Assembly (NCBI GenBank): GCA_003511885.1
Contig: DOIX01000238.1
Span: 577-8,794 of the forward strand
From: Cyanobacteria bacterium UBA11153
GTDB lineage: Bacteria > Cyanobacteriota > Cyanobacteriia > Cyanobacteriales > Coleofasciculaceae
Length of the DNA: 8,218 bases
Reading direction: 5' to 3'
The notes below the pieces were generated by a model that was not told where the DNA came from, did not search any database, and saw only the letters and a list, made by a program, of their open reading frames with translations. The translations under genes and the position numbers were made by a program. This document shows, piece by piece, positions 5,877-8,218 of this stretch; positions within the stretch are counted from its first letter, which is position 1; each line of letters opens with the position of its first letter.

Positions 5877-5939
5877 TTGATAATGGATAGTTGATAGTTG
5901 ACAATTGACAATTGACAATTGACAGTTGATAGTTGATAG
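5877..5939. repeat. Nine tandem heptamers, short tandemly repeated repetitive sequence
   Basis: Directly after the TAA of the second nucleotidyltransferase come nine consecutive 7-base units: TTGATAA, TGGATAG, TTGATAG, three TTGACAA, TTGACAG and two TTGATAG. Degenerate heptamer tracts of this kind are typical of heterocystous and related filamentous cyanobacteria. The tract may have expanded by slippage. It lies between convergent genes and does not disrupt either. Confidence 0.85.
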
Positions 5940-5953
5940 TTACTCAAATTACC

Positions 5954-5980
5954 CTGCTGTCCACTATCCATTGTCAATTG
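5954..5980. repeat. Inverted heptamer-derived segment facing the tandem tract
   Basis: TTGTCAATTG (5971-5980) is the exact complement of CAATTGACAA at 5902-5911, and CTATCCA (5964-5970) is complementary to TGGATAG at 5884-5890. The tract and this segment can therefore fold into a long hairpin. It lies where transcripts from both directions end and could act as a bidirectional terminator, although there is no clear T-run after the stem. The reverse complement of CTGCTGTCCACT also resembles the bases at the right edge of the window. Confidence 0.6.
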
Positions 5981-5983
5981 TTT

Positions 5984-6592
5984 TCACTTCGGTTGAAAAG
6001 CTAGAGAAAGAGCCTTTTGCCAAAGGAGTTTTTTGACGATAAACTGACAGCGTAAAGGACAGGATCTTGCGGATTTAGATGGCTCTTTGATTTTAAGTAG
6101 TAAGAGGATGGAGAATCTGTCATTTTTTGCGGCTGCTTTTTTGAGTTTTCCGGGATCGAATAAGGGGGCAGTTACCTTTTCATCGCTCAATTGTTCCTTT
6201 AATGTTGCGCCTGGTAAAATGGTACTGGCGGCTTGGGATGCCTCATTTTTTCCGGGAATGACTCGAATTAATCGCCGTGCATTTTTCTCAAAATCACTAA
6301 TTAAACTATCTTTCCAATCCACTTCAACCATTGCCTCTGTAGATTTATTCTTAATTTCCATGGCGATGGTTTTGAAGTCTTCAACTTTGTATGTATCTGG
6401 AAAGGAAAATTTGATATTGATAAACTCATCTAGTTTATTTTCTGCTAGTTGTTCCTTGAGATATTCTGAATCAGTTTGAACTATCGCTTGTGCGTCTAGG
6501 GCTTTGACTGCCTTGTTAAATACTAAAGCAACAACAATCCCGTAAACAGTCAAAATGAGGATGTTGTAAGCTAATTCTTGAGCAATATCCAT
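5984..6592 (-). CDS. Membrane-anchored hypothetical protein downstream of corA
   Basis: The product is 202 residues. A hydrophobic segment at about 9-27 (YNILILTVYGIVVALVF) is a single membrane anchor rather than a cleaved signal, as it lacks a convincing cleavage site. A short helix with acidic and polar residues (41-57) follows. The middle has an alternating pattern, FKTIAMEIKNKS (73-84) then VEVDWKDS (89-96) and RRLIRVIPG (106-114), like small beta-sandwich domains of envelope proteins. The C-terminus (about 158-202) is hydrophobic and basic. I do not recognise a named family. CAGGAG ten bases before the ATG supports the start. It begins 51 bases after the corA stop on the same strand with no terminator visible between, so co-transcription is likely. 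A link to metal transport is inferred only from position. The last codons overlap a UUCG-type hairpin at 5981-5999. Confidence 0.7.
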   Translation of the reverse strand: MDIAQELAYNILILTVYGIVVALVFNKAVKALDAQAIVQTDSEYLKEQLAENKLDEFINIKFSFPDTYKVEDFKTIAMEIKNKSTEAMVEVDWKDSLISDFEKNARRLIRVIPGKNEASQAASTILPGATLKEQLSDEKVTAPLFDPGKLKKAAAKNDRFSILLLLKIKEPSKSARSCPLRCQFIVKKLLWQKALSLAFQPK

Positions 6593-6643
6593 TAATACAT
6601 GACTCCTGATAAATTAAGTGTTTTTTTTGCCAGAAGGGGAACT

Positions 6644-7786
6644 TTAATCATCTTTAACCGAGGCGGAATCCTGAAACCAGCCGCGACTCCAGAAGAAGAA
6701 GCAGAGAGAAGCTGCGATCGCAATCATCATACCCCAACAAGCATAATATCCCCAAGGCCATGACAATTCGGGCATATAGTGGAAATTCATCCCGTACACC
6801 CCAGCCATAAACGTCATTGGGATAAAAATAGTGGAGATTACTGTTAATACTTTCATAATCTCATTCATTTTGTTGCTCATGGCAGATAAATAGACATCCA
6901 TTAAGCCTGATGCCAATTCCCGGTAAGTTTCCAAGATATCCAGGACTTGAATAGTATGATCGTAACAGTCTCTTAGATAAATTCTCACATTAGGACTAAC
7001 CAGTTGGCTATCTGCCTTCGTTAAGGAATTAATGGCATTCCGCAAAGGCCAAATATAGCGACGCAATGCTAGTAATTCTCGCTTCACAGCATAAATTTCT
7101 TTCAGAGTTTTGTGACTAGCATTAACAATAACTTCATCTTCTAATGCCGCGATTCTTTCCCCATAGTCTTCTAAAACCGGAAAAAATCCATCAATCACAG
7201 CATCAAGGAGAGAATAGCACAGATAATCAGCCCCAGCCTTCCGGACAATACCCTTGTTTGATAGAATGCGATCGCGTAGTGGCTCAAAACAATCTCTTTC
7301 TCCTTCTTCCTGCACGCTTAATACATAATGTTCCCCTAACACAAAACTCACTTGCTCAATCCAAAAACCATCTTTATGTGGTTTTGGCATCACCATCTGT
7401 ACCAGAATCAGTAAATGATCTTCATATTCTTCAACTTTTGGACGTTGGGGGACATTTACTACATCTTCTAACACTAATGGATGGAGGCCAAATACTCCAC
7501 CCAATCTTTTTAAGATGTCTTCACTACCTAACCCACTCACATCAACCCAAGACACTGATTCTGTATCTAAGTAAGCAAGACATTCTTCCGGCGCAGTCAG
7601 TTTAACCGAAGTTGCAGTGGCTTCATTATAGTCAATTAAGAAAATTTTAGATGGTGTCGCATCCTCTTCAATGATTAGTGTCCCCGGTGTCGTACCTGGT
7701 TCATCGTAGAAGTAGTCAAATAAGTCTTCTTTGTCTGCTTCATCTTCTGTTGCTAATCTTGAATGTGGGTAATGTGTTTGTGTCAT
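6644..7786 (-). CDS. corA: CorA family magnesium/cobalt (divalent cation) transporter
   Basis: The product is 380 residues, close to the usual length for the large CorA subfamily, and forms a homopentameric inner-membrane channel for Mg2+ and sometimes Co2+ or Ni2+. The N-terminal cytoplasmic domain (about 1-265) includes VSWVDVSGL (78-86), LHPLVLEDVVNVPQRPKVEEY (101-121) and ILVQMVMPK (127-135). It is followed by the long stalk helix. Transmembrane helix 1 (about 311-331) leads into the signature YGMNF (331-335), with GMN at 332-334, and the short loop MPEL (338-341) is intact. Transmembrane helix 2 is about 346-366 with a positively charged end. Two HIP1 octamers lie inside the gene. The start at 7786 has only a weak ribosome binding site; no better alternative is seen. 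The gene at 5984-6592 follows closely on the same strand. Confidence 0.95.
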   Translation of the reverse strand: MTQTHYPHSRLATEDEADKEDLFDYFYDEPGTTPGTLIIEEDATPSKIFLIDYNEATATSVKLTAPEECLAYLDTESVSWVDVSGLGSEDILKRLGGVFGLHPLVLEDVVNVPQRPKVEEYEDHLLILVQMVMPKPHKDGFWIEQVSFVLGEHYVLSVQEEGERDCFEPLRDRILSNKGIVRKAGADYLCYSLLDAVIDGFFPVLEDYGERIAALEDEVIVNASHKTLKEIYAVKRELLALRRYIWPLRNAINSLTKADSQLVSPNVRIYLRDCYDHTIQVLDILETYRELASGLMDVYLSAMSNKMNEIMKVLTVISTIFIPMTFMAGVYGMNFHYMPELSWPWGYYACWGMMIAIAASLCFFFWSRGWFQDSASVKDD

Positions 7787-8043
7787 ATCGATTAGTTCTG
7801 CCTGCTACTAGATTACCATGGCAATAAGAAGCCCCTTCCAGCCTGACGAGGCGACAACTATGGCTGAAACTATTGCACAGTCAGTGTTATAGCACATCAT
7901 CAGGTCAAGAAATTGACTCAATTTTTTGGCATTATTGACACTATTTTTATATCAGAGCAGCCACAAGTCAGATCGATTTCTTGTTGAGTACCGGATTTCT
8001 GGGCTAATTTTTCTGAATGTTGATGGCCTAAAAAGCTTATTAT

Positions 8044-8085
8044 GTCATGCTTTCAGCGATAGTTGTCATCCCGTCAGCATGACGG
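8044..8085. other. Overlapping, mutually exclusive hairpins
   Basis: GTCATGCT (8044-8051) pairs perfectly with AGCATGAC (8076-8083), with a 24-base loop. CCGTCA (8071-8076) pairs perfectly with TGACGG (8080-8085), with a 3-base loop. The two structures share bases 8076-8083, so only one can form at a time. It lies about 260 bases before the corA start and would be in its leader only if transcription begins far upstream. Confidence 0.45.
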
Positions 8086-8174
8086 AAGCTCCTATAACAA
8101 ACAACAGACTAAATCCCTTGTCTGGCAATGGATTTAATCTCTTATAGTTCATTAGTATGGGGTAAGTTTCGATG

Positions 8175-8201
8175 AAGCTGCTCTGGATTTAAACTGTATA
8201 T
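8175..8201. repeat. 27-base dispersed repeat, copy 2
   Basis: This is the partner of 3715-3741, with 24 of 27 identical bases in the same orientation. It is followed by TAGCAGTGGACAGTTGAC to the window edge. Its end resembles the TTGACAG heptamers at 5877-5939, so another heptamer tract may begin here and continue outside the window. Confidence 0.55.
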
Positions 8202-8218
8202 AGCAGTGGACAGTTGAC

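Larger units (their letters stand above)
7787..8218. other. Gene-free region upstream of corA
   Basis: No supported gene was found. On the minus strand, TATAAC at 7886-7891 could be a -10 element for corA, giving a leader of about 95 bases, but no good -35 lies 17 bases upstream. A ten-codon frame MAETIAQSVL (7860-7892) and a 73-codon non-ATG frame (7926-8147) are in the same phase but separated by two stops. They resemble nothing I know and could be decayed coding sequence. ATTGA-C-TCAAT (7912-7922) is a small palindrome. Confidence 0.5.

Noticed and set aside
5981..5999. TTTTCAC-TTCG-G..TGAAAA hairpin as a terminator for the corA operon
   Set aside because: A stable stem with a UUCG-type loop exists, but it overlaps the last codons of the minus-strand gene and no T-run follows on that strand.
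6087..6479. 130-codon plus-strand frame opposite the membrane-anchored gene
   Set aside because: The minus-strand frame has a good ribosome binding site, a membrane anchor and an operon-like position, while this one has none of these.
6611..6628. T8 run between corA and the next gene as a terminator
   Set aside because: It is a T-run on the plus strand only. On the strand these genes use it is an A-run, and no GC stem precedes it.
7144..7605. Long plus-strand open frame opposite corA
   Set aside because: It is the complement of a clearly conserved CorA coding region and its product has no recognisable features.
7935..7954. TTGACA followed by TATATC as a plus-strand promoter
   Set aside because: The spacing is only about eight bases and no gene follows on that strand inside the window.
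7926..8147. 73-codon frame with a TTG start
   Set aside because: No ATG, no ribosome binding site and no family resemblance, and it spans the palindromic segment at 8044-8085. Probably chance or decayed sequence.

Overview
The window looks like chromosomal DNA from a filamentous-type cyanobacterium. Five complete HIP1 octamers (GCGATCGC) occur in 8.2 kb. A Uma2-family (DUF820) gene and a cyanobacterial-type three-POTRA Omp85 protein are present, the intergenic DNA is AT-rich and crowded with palindromic repeats, and there is a heptameric tandem repeat of the kind typical of Nostocales and Oscillatoriales. The species cannot be named from the sequence. No rRNA, tRNA, CRISPR array or intact transposase gene was seen.

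Layout, left to right. Positions 1-393 hold one copy of a dispersed repeat and no gene I can defend. A 77-residue cyanobacterial hypothetical protein (394-627, +), apparently short at its C-terminus, converges on a Uma2-family putative nuclease (640-1224, -). An Omp85/BamA-TamA-like outer-membrane protein follows (1376-3355, +), ending at a probable intrinsic terminator. A roughly 730-base gene-free stretch (3356-4084) contains a 150-bp inverted-repeat element, a GGCGAAGC-type palindromic repeat, a strong hairpin, a good sigma70-type promoter and a structured leader with the second copy of the repeat found at position 1.

That leader runs into two consecutive predicted nucleotidyltransferases of the COG3541 (YcgL/RlaP-like, DNA polymerase beta superfamily) type: 4085-5032 and 5121-5876, both +. 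They have the same catalytic-plus-helical layout but are clearly different subfamilies; the first also carries a small N-terminal beta-rich domain. They are separated by 88 bases that include a perfect AGAAACC/GGTTTCT palindrome. This is the most interesting part of the window: a possible two-gene nucleotidyl-transfer unit, perhaps acting on RNA, with its own promoter and structured 5' leader. Function is inferred from family membership only.

Nine tandem heptamers (5877-5939) separate this unit from a convergent minus-strand pair: corA (6644-7786), a CorA-type divalent-cation transporter, and 51 bases downstream of it a membrane-anchored hypothetical protein (5984-6592), which may share its transcript. 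The last 430 bases hold no supported gene but contain mutually exclusive hairpins, a second copy of a 27-base repeat from the 3.7-kb region, and the start of what may be another heptamer tract cut by the window edge.
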